Assembly (NCBI RefSeq): GCF_007859755.1
Contig: NZ_SJPF01000006.1
Location: 186,010 to 250,009, forward strand
Length of the DNA stretch: 64,000 bases
DNA from: Blastopirellula retiformator
GTDB lineage: Bacteria; Planctomycetota; Planctomycetia; Pirellulales; Pirellulaceae
Direction of reading: 5' to 3'
Part shown: positions 36,052 to 45,204 of the stretch, one piece after another
Layout: each line of letters opens with the position of its first letter
Numbering within the stretch: position 1 is the first letter of the stretch
Made by a program: the position numbers and the translations under genes
The notes under the pieces: generated by a model
Databases searched by the model: none
The model's input: only the letters and a program-made list of their open reading frames with translations
Told to the model about the DNA's origin: nothing

Positions 36052-37626
36052 ATGAACATGGCGACTCCTGCAGAAACTTCTCCCGCCCCGGTTCAGCCGG
36101 GCGACTGGCGCTCGTTTCTGCTCGAAACGGCGGCGATCACGCTGATCTTCGCCCTCTATGTGGCGACGCTGGGGCCCGAGGTCAATGAGCCGCACTATCT
36201 GTGCAAGGCGAAGCACTACTGGAACCCAGACTGGCTGAAAAACGATTTTTTCTTGTCCGCGCCTGGCGCTCATTACACCTTCTACTGGACGCTTGGTTCG
36301 TTGACGCTGCTGTTTCCGCTGCCGGTCGTGGCCTGGATCGGCCGGTTGATCTCATGGCTGGCGCTGGCCGCCGCGTGGCGATATCTCAGCTTCACGCTCA
36401 TTCCTCGCCGCTTGTGCAGCATCGCTACCGCCGCGATCTGGCTGGCGACCATGCACTATGGCCATCTCGCCGGCGAATGGTTGGTCGGCGGGGTCGAAGG
36501 AAAAACGTTCGCCTATCCGTTTGTGTTGCTGGCTCTAGCGCTAGCCCTACGAAATCGTTGGAATCCGGCCTGGGTATCGCTGGGAGGCGCTAGTGCGTTT
36601 CATATTTTGGTCGGCGGCTGGTCGGTAGTGGCGTTGTTTGTCGCCTGGGTTTTGATCGGGCGAAAGTCGACGCCCCTCTACCCGATGCTGACCGGATTGA
36701 TGGGAGGCGGACTTATCTCGCTGCTGGGGCTGGTCCCGGCGCTGCTGTTGACCGCCGGTCTGCCCGACGAAATGCAGACGGAAGCCCACCAGCTGTACGT
36801 TTTTTACCGCTTGCCGCATCACCTAGTCGTCCACCGTATGGATTCGCTGCGGCAGCTTTGCTTTGCGACCGTAACCGCCGGTTGGGCGATCTTCGCCTGG
36901 TCGACGCGGCGGCAGCGCCCCTTGCAGTTGATCAACGCGTTTGTGATTGGCAGTCTGCTGATCGCCGTCTGCGGCGTCGTGATTGACCAGGTCTTCTGCT
37001 ACTGGCTGGGGAATTTTGGTCTCGCAGCGAAACTGCTCCGCTTCTATTGGTTCCGGCTGAGCGACGTCGCTGTTCCGCTTGGGCTCGCCTTCAGCGTCGG
37101 CTGGCGGCTGTTTGTCGTCACCGAAGAGGATCGTCGCACGCTCGTTCGCCGGGCGTCGCTGGCGATCGTGTTGGCGGCGACAACAATCGCTTTGGGGATC
37201 CGCATCCAATCGCGGCTCGCTTCGCCGATGCCGCCCGCCGACGATATGGCGTCGGTTTCCGACTACAACCAGTGGCTGGCGATGTGTCGCTGGATTCGCA
37301 CGAACACGCCGGCAAACGCCGCCTTTCTGACGCCGCTCAATCAAGGCACGTTCAAATGGAACGCCCAGCGCAGCGAGGTCGTCACCCACAAAGATGTGCC
37401 GCAGGAAGCGTCTAGCTTGCTGGGCTGGAAAGAACGTCGCTGGCGGACGATGCGGTACGAACGGCTCTCGAGCGAGCAAGTTCGGCTGTTGAGCCGCGAC
37501 TACGGTTTCGGCTACGTTGTAGTCGACACCCATTCGCGCCCCGACTTCGCAGGCTGGGATTTTCCCCGCGTCTATCCGCTCGACGAGAACTCCGACTCGC
37601 CCTATGAAATCTTTCGCGTCCAATAA
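36052..37626 (+). CDS. Multipass membrane protein, possibly glycosyltransferase-like
   Basis: 524 residues with about ten hydrophobic segments between residues 20 and 390, and a soluble C-terminal domain (about 400-524). The first loop has LGPEVNEPHYLCKAKHYWNPDW, an acidic extracytoplasmic loop reminiscent of GT-C enzymes. The C-terminal domain begins with WIRTNTPANAAFLTP and ends YPLDENSDSPYEIFRV. This resembles planctomycete membrane proteins annotated DUF6798, though I cannot confirm this. It overlaps the next gene by 23 bp, so the two are co-transcribed. Confidence 0.75.
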   Translation: MNMATPAETSPAPVQPGDWRSFLLETAAITLIFALYVATLGPEVNEPHYLCKAKHYWNPDWLKNDFFLSAPGAHYTFYWTLGSLTLLFPLPVVAWIGRLISWLALAAAWRYLSFTLIPRRLCSIATAAIWLATMHYGHLAGEWLVGGVEGKTFAYPFVLLALALALRNRWNPAWVSLGGASAFHILVGGWSVVALFVAWVLIGRKSTPLYPMLTGLMGGGLISLLGLVPALLLTAGLPDEMQTEAHQLYVFYRLPHHLVVHRMDSLRQLCFATVTAGWAIFAWSTRRQRPLQLINAFVIGSLLIAVCGVVIDQVFCYWLGNFGLAAKLLRFYWFRLSDVAVPLGLAFSVGWRLFVVTEEDRRTLVRRASLAIVLAATTIALGIRIQSRLASPMPPADDMASVSDYNQWLAMCRWIRTNTPANAAFLTPLNQGTFKWNAQRSEVVTHKDVPQEASSLLGWKERRWRTMRYERLSSEQVRLLSRDYGFGYVVVDTHSRPDFAGWDFPRVYPLDENSDSPYEIFRVQ

Positions 37627-38275
37627 CGCCGCCAGCGCCACATGGACGCGATCGCTCTGCGCCCAGCTTGGCCCTACCCTTCCCCAACAGCCGATCCCTG
37701 GTCCCTATGGCCCGCAGTTGGTTTACGCCCGGCATCATGGCCCGCCGCGGCATGACGCTCGTCTGGCTTCTGTGCTGATCCATCTGTTTCCGCACGATGG
37801 CGTCTGGTCGTTTCCGCTGGTGCGCCGGGCGGACGTCGGCGACGTCCACTCGGGGCAGATCGGGCTTCCCGGCGGAATGATCGAGCCGCAAGAGACCGCC
37901 CTGGACGCCGCACGCCGCGAGTTTGAAGAAGAGACCGGCGTGGCGATCGCCGCGGATCAGGTCCAAGGAGAGCTTTCGCCCGTCTTTATCTACGTCAGCA
38001 ACTTCTGGGTGCGGTGCTTCGTCTCGTTCGGCCCCGAAATCACCCAGTGGTCTCCCTGCGATCGCGAAGTGGCCGAACTCCTGTTTCTGCCGCTAGGAGA
38101 ACTCTGGAACGAGCAGATTCGCTCCACGATCGACGTCAACCGCCGCGGCCTGCAACTGGCCGGCCCCGCCCTGGAGATCGGCGATCGCCTCTTGTGGGGT
38201 GCGACCTACCACATCCTGATGAACTTCGTCCAGACGCTACGGGCAGGCCAAAGCGGCCAGGAAAACGCCGCCTGA
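37604..38275 (+). CDS. Nudix hydrolase, CoA-pyrophosphatase-like
   Basis: 223 residues. The Nudix box is intact: GLPGGMIEPQETALDAARRE followed by FEEETGV. The start overlaps the upstream membrane-protein gene by 23 bp. The fold context SVLIHLFPHDGVWSFPLVRRA with DVHSGQIGLPGG upstream of the box matches the CoA diphosphatase (NudL/YeaB-like) group, which cleaves CoA to 4'-phosphopantetheine and adenosine bisphosphate. The substrate is not certain. The downstream argC gene is 112 bp away. Confidence 0.88.
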   Translation: MKSFASNNAASATWTRSLCAQLGPTLPQQPIPGPYGPQLVYARHHGPPRHDARLASVLIHLFPHDGVWSFPLVRRADVGDVHSGQIGLPGGMIEPQETALDAARREFEEETGVAIAADQVQGELSPVFIYVSNFWVRCFVSFGPEITQWSPCDREVAELLFLPLGELWNEQIRSTIDVNRRGLQLAGPALEIGDRLLWGATYHILMNFVQTLRAGQSGQENAA

Positions 38276-38387
38276 ACCTTGGGGGACTCCCCGTGTCTGA
38301 ATTGCCGCAAAGTTTTATACTGAAACGAACTTGGGAGTAATCGCCACCCCCAGCGGCGACTTTGACGATTTGGAGAAAGCTCGAAAC

Positions 38388-39404
38388 ATGACCATTCGCG
38401 TTGGCATTCTTGGCGCCACAGGATACACGGCATTCGAACTAGCGAAGATTTTGCTGCGCCATCGCGGCGCCAAGATCACGGCGCTGACTACCCGCCAAGA
38501 CGATCGCCCGCATGTTTCGTCGGTTCATTCGTCCCTGACCGGGCGGCTCGATCTCCATCTCGAAAATCTGTCGCTCGACGAACTGGCCGAGCGGTGCGAT
38601 TGCATCTTTGGCTGCTTGCCGCACGCCGCGTCGGCCGCCGTTGTCCCCAGTTTGCTCGAGCGCGGCCTGAAGGTGGTCGACCTCAGCGCTGACTATCGTC
38701 TGCGCGACGTCGCCGTCTACGAAAAATGGTATGGCGAAAAGCATCCCGATCCGGCTCGTTTGCCCAACTCGGCCTATGGTCTGCCGGAACTGTTCCGCGA
38801 CCCGATCCGCGGCGCCGAGCTGATCGCCAACCCTGGCTGCTATCCGACGGCTGCGACGCTGGCCCTGGCGCCGCTGCTGAAGAACGGCATGATCCAGCCG
38901 ACCGATATTTTGGTCGACGCCAAAAGCGGCGTCAGCGGCGCTGGGCGAACGCCCAAGCTGGGGACCCTCTACTGCGAGGCGAATGAGAGTTTCTCGGCCT
39001 ATGGCGTCGGCACGCATCGCCACATGCCGGAGATCGAGCAGAACCTGGAACAGGCCTCGGGGCAGAAGTGCAGCGCGATCTTTACGCCGCACCTGGTTCC
39101 GATGGACCGCGGTATTCTCAGCACTTGCTACGCCAAGCCGACGGCTCCGGTAACGACCGCTGAGGCGATCGCCGCGCTTCGCGAGTTTTACGCCGACGAA
39201 CCGTTCGTCCAGGTCATTGACGGACTGCCGACCACCAAGAGCGTCAGCGGCACGAACTACTGCCATTTGACGGCCCGCGTCGTAAACGATCGAATCATTG
39301 TGATCTCGGTGATCGACAACTTGATCAAAGGCGCCTCAGGCGCCGCGGTGCAGAACTTCAACATCATGTATGATCTGGCGGAAACGACCGCTCTGGTCGA
39401 CTAA
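38388..39404 (+). CDS. argC: N-acetyl-gamma-glutamyl-phosphate reductase
   Basis: 338 residues from ATG 38388 with GGAGAAAG upstream. It performs the third step of arginine biosynthesis, the NADPH-dependent reduction of N-acetylglutamyl phosphate. Visible: the nucleotide-binding VGILGATGYTAFELAKIL, FGCLPHAASAAVVP, VVDLSADYRL, and the active-site cysteine in LIANPGCYPTAATLAL. HLVPMDRGILSTCY and the C-terminal DNLIKGASGAAVQNFNIM complete the family pattern. Its TAA stop lies at the very edge of dispersed element copy A. argJ follows 210 bp on. Confidence 0.97.
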   Translation: MTIRVGILGATGYTAFELAKILLRHRGAKITALTTRQDDRPHVSSVHSSLTGRLDLHLENLSLDELAERCDCIFGCLPHAASAAVVPSLLERGLKVVDLSADYRLRDVAVYEKWYGEKHPDPARLPNSAYGLPELFRDPIRGAELIANPGCYPTAATLALAPLLKNGMIQPTDILVDAKSGVSGAGRTPKLGTLYCEANESFSAYGVGTHRHMPEIEQNLEQASGQKCSAIFTPHLVPMDRGILSTCYAKPTAPVTTAEAIAALREFYADEPFVQVIDGLPTTKSVSGTNYCHLTARVVNDRIIVISVIDNLIKGASGAAVQNFNIMYDLAETTALVD

Positions 39405-39557
39405 CTGCCTGTTGAAAAATGCCATCGCGGCATTTTTCAACCTCGCCGGGCTCAGAGCGTAGCTCTTCGCGGCTCGCAAAATAACGACTTACGTCGCTAT
39501 TTTGGGATCGCATCCATGCGATCACGCAGTCCGTCGAGAAAATCAACGGACTGCTAA
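39402..39557. repeat. Five-hairpin dispersed element, copy A
   Basis: One of three near-identical ~156-bp copies (also 45205-45360 and 63047-63200). It consists of five hairpins in a row: TTGAAAAATGCC with its complement; AGAGC/GCTCT; AAAATAACGAC/GTCGCTATTTT; GATCGCA-TCCA-TGCGATC; and GCAGTCCGT/ACGGACTGC. The ends are imperfect inverted repeats (TTA-C-G-C-GTTGA pattern). Copy A starts at the stop codon of argC and separates it from argJ. Confidence 0.88.
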
Positions 39558-39614
39558 CCGCCGGCGTCGGCGTTTCCTTGGCTCACCACTGCAATTCAGA
39601 TAAGCGACGGCGAT

Positions 39615-40823
39615 ATGGACGAACCCACACAACAGATCAAGATTCCCGCTGGATTTCGCTTCGCTGGGGTCCACTGTGGCCTGAAACGCAATCCGAACAA
39701 GGAAGACATCTCCTTGATCGTCTGCGACAACCCGGCGACAGCCGCCGGCGTTTACACCACCAACAAGGTGTTCGCCGCCCCGGTCCGCAGGGATCGCAGC
39801 CGCACGCCGTCGGACAAGATCCGCGCCGTCATCACCAACTCGGGCAACGCCAACGCCTGCACTGGTGAGCAAGGTGAGAAAGACTGCGCCGAGATGGCCA
39901 ATATCGTCGCCGAGCAGATCGGCGCCTCGGCCGACGACGTATTGGTAATGTCGACCGGCATTATCGGCGTGCATCTGCCGATGGAGAAGATTCGCAGCGG
40001 CATCGCCGCCGCCACGGGTCAAACCGGCGCCGAGGCGTCCGACTTTATCGCCGCCGCCCGCGGTATTCTGACGACCGACAACGGCAAGAAGATCGCGTCG
40101 CGTTCGGTGACCATCGATGGCCGCACCTTCCAGATCGCCGGCATGTGCAAAGGCGCCGGCATGATCGCCCCTAACATGGCGACGATGCTCGGCATCGTGC
40201 TGACCGACGCACCGCTGAGCGTCGACCAGGCCCAGTCGGTGCTCAGCCAGGTCGCCGACGAAACCTTCAACTGCATCCGGGTCGATGGCCACATGAGCAC
40301 CAACGACTCGCTGCTGCTATTGGCCAGCGGCGCCGAAGGGGGCGAAACGCTTACCGACGCCCAGCTCGATCAGCTTCAGGTCGCCATGAAAGAAGCCTGC
40401 GAAGAGATGGCTAGGCTGATTCCGGCTGACGGCGAAGGCGCTACGCACCTGATCAAGATCGACGTCGAGGGATGCGCCAGCGTCGATGACGCCAAGAAGA
40501 TCGCGATCGAAGTGGCCGACAGCCCGCTGGTGAAGACCGCGATCACCGGCGGCGACCCCAACTGGGGACGGATTGTCTCGGCCGTCGGCTATGCCGGCGT
40601 TACGTTCGACCCGCTGAAGCTGGAGCTTCGCCTGAACGACATCCTGCTCTACCAGGAAGGGACGCCGGTCCAATTCGACGCCAAGAACGTCTCGCAATCG
40701 ATCAAGGGCTCCTTTGAAACGCACGTCCAGCTGACGCTGTTCGAAGGAGACGCCAAGGCCCGCGTCTGGGCCAGCGACCTGACGGTCGAGTACGTGAAGT
40801 TCAACGCCGACTATTCAACGTAG
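39615..40823 (+). CDS. argJ: Bifunctional glutamate N-acetyltransferase/N-acetylglutamate synthase
   Basis: 402 residues. ArgJ recycles the acetyl group from N-acetylornithine to glutamate in the arginine pathway. The precursor cleaves itself at the Ala-Thr bond in GMIAPNMATMLGIVLTDA, with Thr becoming the new N-terminal nucleophile; this motif is intact. Other family stretches: VITNSGNANACTGEQGEKD, VLVMSTGIIGVHLPM, and GGDPNWGRIVSAVGYAG near the C-terminus. Together with argC it forms a partial arginine cluster; argB, argD and argF are not in the window. Confidence 0.97.
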   Translation: MDEPTQQIKIPAGFRFAGVHCGLKRNPNKEDISLIVCDNPATAAGVYTTNKVFAAPVRRDRSRTPSDKIRAVITNSGNANACTGEQGEKDCAEMANIVAEQIGASADDVLVMSTGIIGVHLPMEKIRSGIAAATGQTGAEASDFIAAARGILTTDNGKKIASRSVTIDGRTFQIAGMCKGAGMIAPNMATMLGIVLTDAPLSVDQAQSVLSQVADETFNCIRVDGHMSTNDSLLLLASGAEGGETLTDAQLDQLQVAMKEACEEMARLIPADGEGATHLIKIDVEGCASVDDAKKIAIEVADSPLVKTAITGGDPNWGRIVSAVGYAGVTFDPLKLELRLNDILLYQEGTPVQFDAKNVSQSIKGSFETHVQLTLFEGDAKARVWASDLTVEYVKFNADYST

Positions 40824-40844
40824 AATCGGGCGAAAAACCCAACA

Positions 40845-40995
40845 CTAGCCCGCCAGCGCCAGGGCCTGTTGATTTAATCCAATTTTCCGAAATAGCAGCA
40901 GCCTTAGCGCCGCTCGACAAGTCGTAACGGCGCTTAATTGGTTGCAATTTTTGGGTTTGCGATTAAATCGACAAGCCCTGGCGCTGCGGGCTAGT
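40845..40995. repeat. Long palindromic element, about 151 bp
   Basis: The outer arms are imperfect inverted repeats of about 37 bp, beginning ACTAGCCCGCCAGCGCCAGG at 40845 and ending GCGCTGCGGGCTAGT at 40995, with pairing continuing through GATTTAATC on both sides. A second hairpin (AGCGCCG...CGGCGCT) sits in the middle. A half-site of the same family (GCGCTGCGGGCTAGTG) appears near 43930 beside another gene end. It is probably a dispersed palindromic repeat or miniature element lying after argJ. Confidence 0.78.
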
Positions 40996-41145
40996 ATTTT
41001 CTCTGCTAGCACTGCTGTGCCCGCGGCGAAATCGCCCTGTCGCCATTCGGGCTATGGCGTTACACTTCTCCCTCAGCCGCCCGTTTTCTTCTTTACCGGC
41101 GGTGCCCGCTACGCTTGTTCCGCTTCGAGAAGGATGGATCGCACG

Positions 41146-42690
41146 ATGAGTATGGAAGCCAATCCGCGCAAACTTTCGGTCGCCATGATTGTGCGTGATG
41201 CGGCCGACGCGCTTTCCACGACGCTCGACTCGATTCAGTCGATCGCCGACGAGATTGTCGTGGTTAATACCGGCTCACAAGACAATACGCTGGCGCTCGC
41301 CCAAACTCGCGGCGCCAAGGCGATTTCCCACCCCTGGGAAGATAGCTTCAGCGCGGCTCGCAATTTCGCCCTCAGCCACGTCACCGGCGATTGGGTGCTG
41401 TGGCTCGATGCCGGCGAAACGCTCGACGCCGACGATCTGCCGAAGCTACGAGCCTTTGTCGATCAGGAAGCCGAAACCGACCTGGCTTACGTGATGATCG
41501 TCAAAGTTCCGCAAACCGCCGGCGGGATTGGGTCGGAACAGATCGGCAAGATCCGCCTGCTGCCGAACAACGGCAAGATTCGGTTTGAAGGTCGCGTACG
41601 GGAGACGCCGCTCGTTTCGCTCGCCGAGTGCGAAATGCAACTGGCCGCCCTTCCCTTTCCGATTCGCCGTAGCAGCCACGAACATGACCCGCAGCGCAAG
41701 ACCCGCAAGGCGGTTCGCGACGTCCAGCTGGTCAATCTTGAGATCCACGAAGTCGGTCCGAGCGCTCGCCTGTTGATCTGCATGGCCGAAGCGATGCAAG
41801 CCTTGGGCGATCACCAAAACGCGCTCACCTTCTATCAACAAGCGGGACAACTGGCCGAAGAGAACTCGACCGAATCGCTCGAAGCCTACTACGGGGTGCT
41901 GACTGCGCTGGACGAACAAGAGGACGGGCTCGAAAAGCAAATTCAAACCTGCCTGGCGGCGCTGGAATACTATCCGCTCGACGCGCAGTTGTTGTGCGCG
42001 ATGGGAGGTTACCTGCAATCGCAAGGTCAGCTGGAACTGGCGACTCGCTCGTTTGAAACCGCCTACAAATATGGCCAGATCAATCCCGAAACCTGGCACA
42101 TCGAAGACATCGACCAGATCGCCGTCTCTTGCTTCGCGCTGGCGAAGCAGCTGTCGGGCGAACCGGAGCGGGCCGAAGAGATCTTGAACGAAGCGTTGGC
42201 GGAACATCCGACGTCGATTCGGTTGCGGCGTCAGATCATCGACATGCACGTCAAATATGCCCGCCGTCCCGAGGCGATGGAGCACGTGCAGCAGTTGCCG
42301 GTCAATTTCCCGAATCGCGAAGCGTATCGCAGCGCTGTTCGCGGCGCGACAGCCGCCGCGCAAAAGAACTGGGTGGCGGCTCGCCCTTACCTGGAAACCG
42401 CCTACCGCAACGGCTGCCGCGAATCGCTTTGCCTGCGCTGGCTAAGCGTAACGCAGTTGGCCCTGGGACTGCAGGACGAAGCGATCGAGACCTTGAACGA
42501 GTGGCGTTCGATCGACGCGACTTCGCTAGAACCGCAACAGTTGCTCGCTTCGATCGAACAGGCGAATGCGACGGTCAGCATCCCTGGCGAGTCTCGCACC
42601 ATCCGTATCGATACCAGTCCCGAAGCGGCCCGCGGCGCCCGCACCGGCGACTTGCCGGTCAGCAAACAACGGAATACGCCGCAGATCTGA
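41146..42690 (+). CDS. Family 2 glycosyltransferase fused to TPR-like repeats
   Basis: 514 residues from ATG 41146 (AAGGA 11 nt upstream). The N-terminal GT-A domain (5-230) shows LSVAMIVRDAADALSTTLDS, IVVVNTGSQDNT and DWVLWLDAGETLD, the last carrying the metal-binding acidic motif. This is the subgroup of family 2 enzymes often fused to TPRs. From about 250 to 480 there are several TPR-like helical pairs (for example DHQNALTFYQQAGQLAEE). The tail is Ser/Arg-rich and disordered. It should be cytoplasmic, transferring sugar from an NDP donor; the acceptor is unknown, and no polysaccharide genes adjoin it. Confidence 0.87.
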   Translation: MSMEANPRKLSVAMIVRDAADALSTTLDSIQSIADEIVVVNTGSQDNTLALAQTRGAKAISHPWEDSFSAARNFALSHVTGDWVLWLDAGETLDADDLPKLRAFVDQEAETDLAYVMIVKVPQTAGGIGSEQIGKIRLLPNNGKIRFEGRVRETPLVSLAECEMQLAALPFPIRRSSHEHDPQRKTRKAVRDVQLVNLEIHEVGPSARLLICMAEAMQALGDHQNALTFYQQAGQLAEENSTESLEAYYGVLTALDEQEDGLEKQIQTCLAALEYYPLDAQLLCAMGGYLQSQGQLELATRSFETAYKYGQINPETWHIEDIDQIAVSCFALAKQLSGEPERAEEILNEALAEHPTSIRLRRQIIDMHVKYARRPEAMEHVQQLPVNFPNREAYRSAVRGATAAAQKNWVAARPYLETAYRNGCRESLCLRWLSVTQLALGLQDEAIETLNEWRSIDATSLEPQQLLASIEQANATVSIPGESRTIRIDTSPEAARGARTGDLPVSKQRNTPQI

Positions 42691-42700
42691 GCTAAGGGTT

Positions 42701-42869
42701 GGCCGCGATAGCTATCGGGGCCGACGAAGTCGGTTGGAAGCGTCATTCCGCGGCCGATCATGGATCAGTCGCCGCCAATTCAAACGGAGTTGCAAACCGC
42801 TGATTTTCTTTGGCCGCAGGCTGATGCTTCCTGCGGCTGCGCCGCCCCGATAGCGAGAGCTATCGCGGC
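42701..42869. repeat. Inverted repeat between convergent genes
   Basis: GGCCGCGATAGCTATCGGGG at 42701-42720 faces its complement within 42844-42869, where a short GAG insertion splits it (CGATAGCGAGAGCTATCG). Both halves are themselves hairpins. It lies between the convergent glycosyltransferase and dehydrogenase genes and could act as a two-way transcription end. No T-run is present. Confidence 0.65.
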
Positions 42870-42886
42870 TATCCAGTCGGACGTCG

Positions 42887-43828
42887 TTAGTTACCGCCGA
42901 CGCGCTTCAGCACCGTTTCCAGCGTTTGACGCAGCACCGTGCCGCTGTGACGCAGTTGCTGCACTTCTTTCGGCCAGAGGTCGATCTCGTAAGTGCCGAC
43001 GACACCTTCGCGGCCCACCAAGGTCGGCACGCTGAGGGCGACATTGCGGATGCCGTAGCAGCCATTCTGGACGCTGGAGACCGGCAAGACCTGGTTCTTG
43101 TCGAGCGCGATCGCTTCGATCACGTCGCGGATGGCGATACCGACGGCGAACCCGGCGCCACCTTTCTTCTTGATCACCTCGGCGCCGCTGCCGCGAGTTC
43201 GGGTGAACAATTCGGTCGCTTTGTTGGGGTTCCAGCCCGGGAACTTGTCGAGCGGCAACCCGTTCACCGAGGCGTACGACCAGACTGGCAACATGCTGTC
43301 GCCATGCTCGCCCAAAATCAAGGCTTTGACCTGCGTCGGGGGCAGTTTCATCTCTTGGGCGATCAGGCTGCGGAAGCGGATCGTGTCGAGTTGCGTGCCA
43401 AGACCAATCACGCGGCTGGTCGGGAGATCGAGACGTTGTGCGGCCAGGTAGGTCAGAATGTCGACCGGGTTCGAGACGACGAAGCAAATCGCGTCCTTCT
43501 TCACGCCGGCGCCTTTGACGCTATCCAGAATCGACAGGAAGAGATCGACGTTGCGGTTGATCAGGTCCAAGCGGCTTTCATCCGGCTTGCGGCGCAAACC
43601 CGCGGTAATGCAGATCACGTCGCTGTCGGGGATATGCTCGTATCCGCCGGAGGTGATGATCTGATCGGCGACGCTGGGCGTGCCGTGCAACAGGTCGAGG
43701 GCGTGACCGCCGGCCAGGTCGGCGTTCAGATCGAGCAGCGCGATCTCGCGAGCGATGCCGCCGCACTGCAGCGCGAACGCCGCACACGAGCCAACCAAAC
43801 CGCCGCCGCCGATGATGCTAACTTTCAT
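42887..43828 (-). CDS. Lactate/malate dehydrogenase family enzyme of the BMC operon
   Basis: 313 residues, full length, last gene of the microcompartment operon. The nucleotide-binding VSIIGGGGLVGSCAAFAL, AGLRRKPDESRLDLINRN, VVSNPVDILTYLA and catalytic His in ALILGEHGDSMLP are present. At the substrate-discriminating position (102 of LDH) the enzyme has Arg, as in malate dehydrogenases, rather than the Gln of lactate dehydrogenases. In the PVM-type compartment it may recycle NADH or oxidise lactate from lactaldehyde. It has no obvious encapsulation peptide, so it may act outside the shell. Confidence 0.87.
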   Translation of the reverse strand: MKVSIIGGGGLVGSCAAFALQCGGIAREIALLDLNADLAGGHALDLLHGTPSVADQIITSGGYEHIPDSDVICITAGLRRKPDESRLDLINRNVDLFLSILDSVKGAGVKKDAICFVVSNPVDILTYLAAQRLDLPTSRVIGLGTQLDTIRFRSLIAQEMKLPPTQVKALILGEHGDSMLPVWSYASVNGLPLDKFPGWNPNKATELFTRTRGSGAEVIKKKGGAGFAVGIAIRDVIEAIALDKNQVLPVSSVQNGCYGIRNVALSVPTLVGREGVVGTYEIDLWPKEVQQLRHSGTVLRQTLETVLKRVGGN

Positions 43829-43957
43829 GTCTCTTCCAACGTGTCAGGTGGGTGTTTTTGCGGGTGTATGATCGTGGCGATATTAGACATTCGTCATTTC
43901 CGAAACAGCCCGCATTCCCTTGCTTGCGCTGCGGGCTAGTGTGGAACCCTCGATTGC

Positions 43958-44824
43958 CTACGAGCGTTTCGCCAGTTCGGCCATCACGCGGGTGGTGATC
44001 GCTTGGATCAGGGCTTCCTGGTCGTTGCCGCCCAGGACCGGCGGAGCGGCTTGCGCCTTCGGGCCCATCGCCGGCGGAGCGGGGAACGCCTTCCGTTCGA
44101 CCAGCGAATCTTTCCAGCTGTCGCGGAAGATGTCGTTGGCGCAGATGTCGCAGTCTTTGTACTCTTCGGTGTTCCGCGGATCGCTCCAACCCCAACGCTG
44201 CTTCAGGTCGAGCAGTTCGCGTTCTTTTTCTTCGGTGAAGTATTCGATCCGGCCCAACTGCTTCGCCAAGATCAGCATGCGGCAGTAGGCGTCCAAAATT
44301 TCGGTCCACCAGTAAGCCCGCTCGACCGTTTCGCCGTAGCTGACGGTACCGTGGTTGGCCAGCAACATGATGTTGGTCTTATCGACGAACGGCAGAATCG
44401 TTTCGGCGAACGCCTTGCCGCCGGGGGTTTCGTACTTGGTGATCGGCACGTCGCCCAAGAAGACTTCGACTTCCGGCAGTACGCATTGCGGAATCGGTTC
44501 GCGAGCCATCGCGAAGGCGGTCGCGTGCGGCGGATGGCAGTGGACGACGCTCTTCACGTCGGCGCGACGCTGGTAGATTTCCAGGTGCAGCAGCGCTTCG
44601 CTGGAGCGCGGCTTGCGGCCGGCGATCTGCTTGCCGGTCATGTCGATCGTGGCGATGTCTTCCGGCTTCAAGAAGCCTTTCGACTGCATCGTCGGCGTGC
44701 AGAGGATTTCGTTCTCGCTGATGCGGACGGTAATGTTACCGTCGTTGGCGGCGGCGAATCCTTTGTTGTAGATCCGGCGGCCGATTTCACAAATGTCTTG
44801 CTTGATACGGTGAACGTTGGTCAT
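43958..44824 (-). CDS. Class II (zinc) aldolase of the microcompartment, fuculose/rhamnulose-1-phosphate type
   Basis: 288 residues. The core (1-210) has the class II aldolase/adducin fold: RIYNKGFAAANDGNITVRIS, SSEALLHLEIYQRR, VVHCHPPHATAFA (zinc-binding His pair) and MLLANHGTVSYG (third His). A Pro/Ala-rich linker follows. The final 17 residues (ALIQAITTRVMAELAKR) form an amphipathic helix typical of encapsulation peptides. In the characterised planctomycetal BMC this enzyme splits L-fuculose- and L-rhamnulose-1-phosphate into DHAP and L-lactaldehyde. A CDICAND stretch (about 228-234) is unusual and may bind a metal. Third gene after the repeat copy B is the dehydrogenase; this one is second. 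Confidence 0.93.
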   Translation of the reverse strand: MTNVHRIKQDICEIGRRIYNKGFAAANDGNITVRISENEILCTPTMQSKGFLKPEDIATIDMTGKQIAGRKPRSSEALLHLEIYQRRADVKSVVHCHPPHATAFAMAREPIPQCVLPEVEVFLGDVPITKYETPGGKAFAETILPFVDKTNIMLLANHGTVSYGETVERAYWWTEILDAYCRMLILAKQLGRIEYFTEEKERELLDLKQRWGWSDPRNTEEYKDCDICANDIFRDSWKDSLVERKAFPAPPAMGPKAQAAPPVLGGNDQEALIQAITTRVMAELAKRS

Positions 44825-44887
44825 CGCTTCTCTGCTCGCTTGGTGATGGAGACAGGTTCGCTAGTCGATTGCGGGGCGACTAGCCCG

Positions 44888-45178
44888 TTATTGGTCACGT
44901 AAATGGACGGTGTCGAGGATCGCCGCGTTGTAGGCGTCGACCGGCTTAAACTCGGGATAAAACGGCTGGGCCGCTTCTCCCCCTTCGCTGAGCGCGATCT
45001 GCTCGCCGACGCCCGTCGAAGATGGGTCAAAAACCACCAGGAACTCATCATCGAGCGGATCCTTCTCGCCGCGCAAATGCGAAAGCAGAAGCGGAACGGC
45101 CAGTTTGAGCTGGGCGCCCTGCAAGCTGGGGTGGACGCGGGAGAGCGTCACCTTGCCGACGATTTCTGCGATACGCAT
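44888..45178 (-). CDS. BMC-P pentameric shell protein (EutN/CcmL family), third copy
   Basis: 96 residues. The EutN/CcmL fold is recognised from MRIAEIVGKVTLSRVHPSLQ, LVVFDPSSTGVGEQIALSEGGEA and a C-terminal YNAAILDTVHL. Pentamers of this family close the vertices of the polyhedral shell. It differs clearly from the two other BMC-P proteins of the operon, so the three are probably not interchangeable. It is the first gene after repeat copy B, which separates it by 178 bp from the upstream gene. Confidence 0.93.
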   Translation of the reverse strand: MRIAEIVGKVTLSRVHPSLQGAQLKLAVPLLLSHLRGEKDPLDDEFLVVFDPSSTGVGEQIALSEGGEAAQPFYPEFKPVDAYNAAILDTVHLRDQ

Positions 45179-45204
45179 GAGTTCTAAAATCCCAAGCGGT
45201 TACT

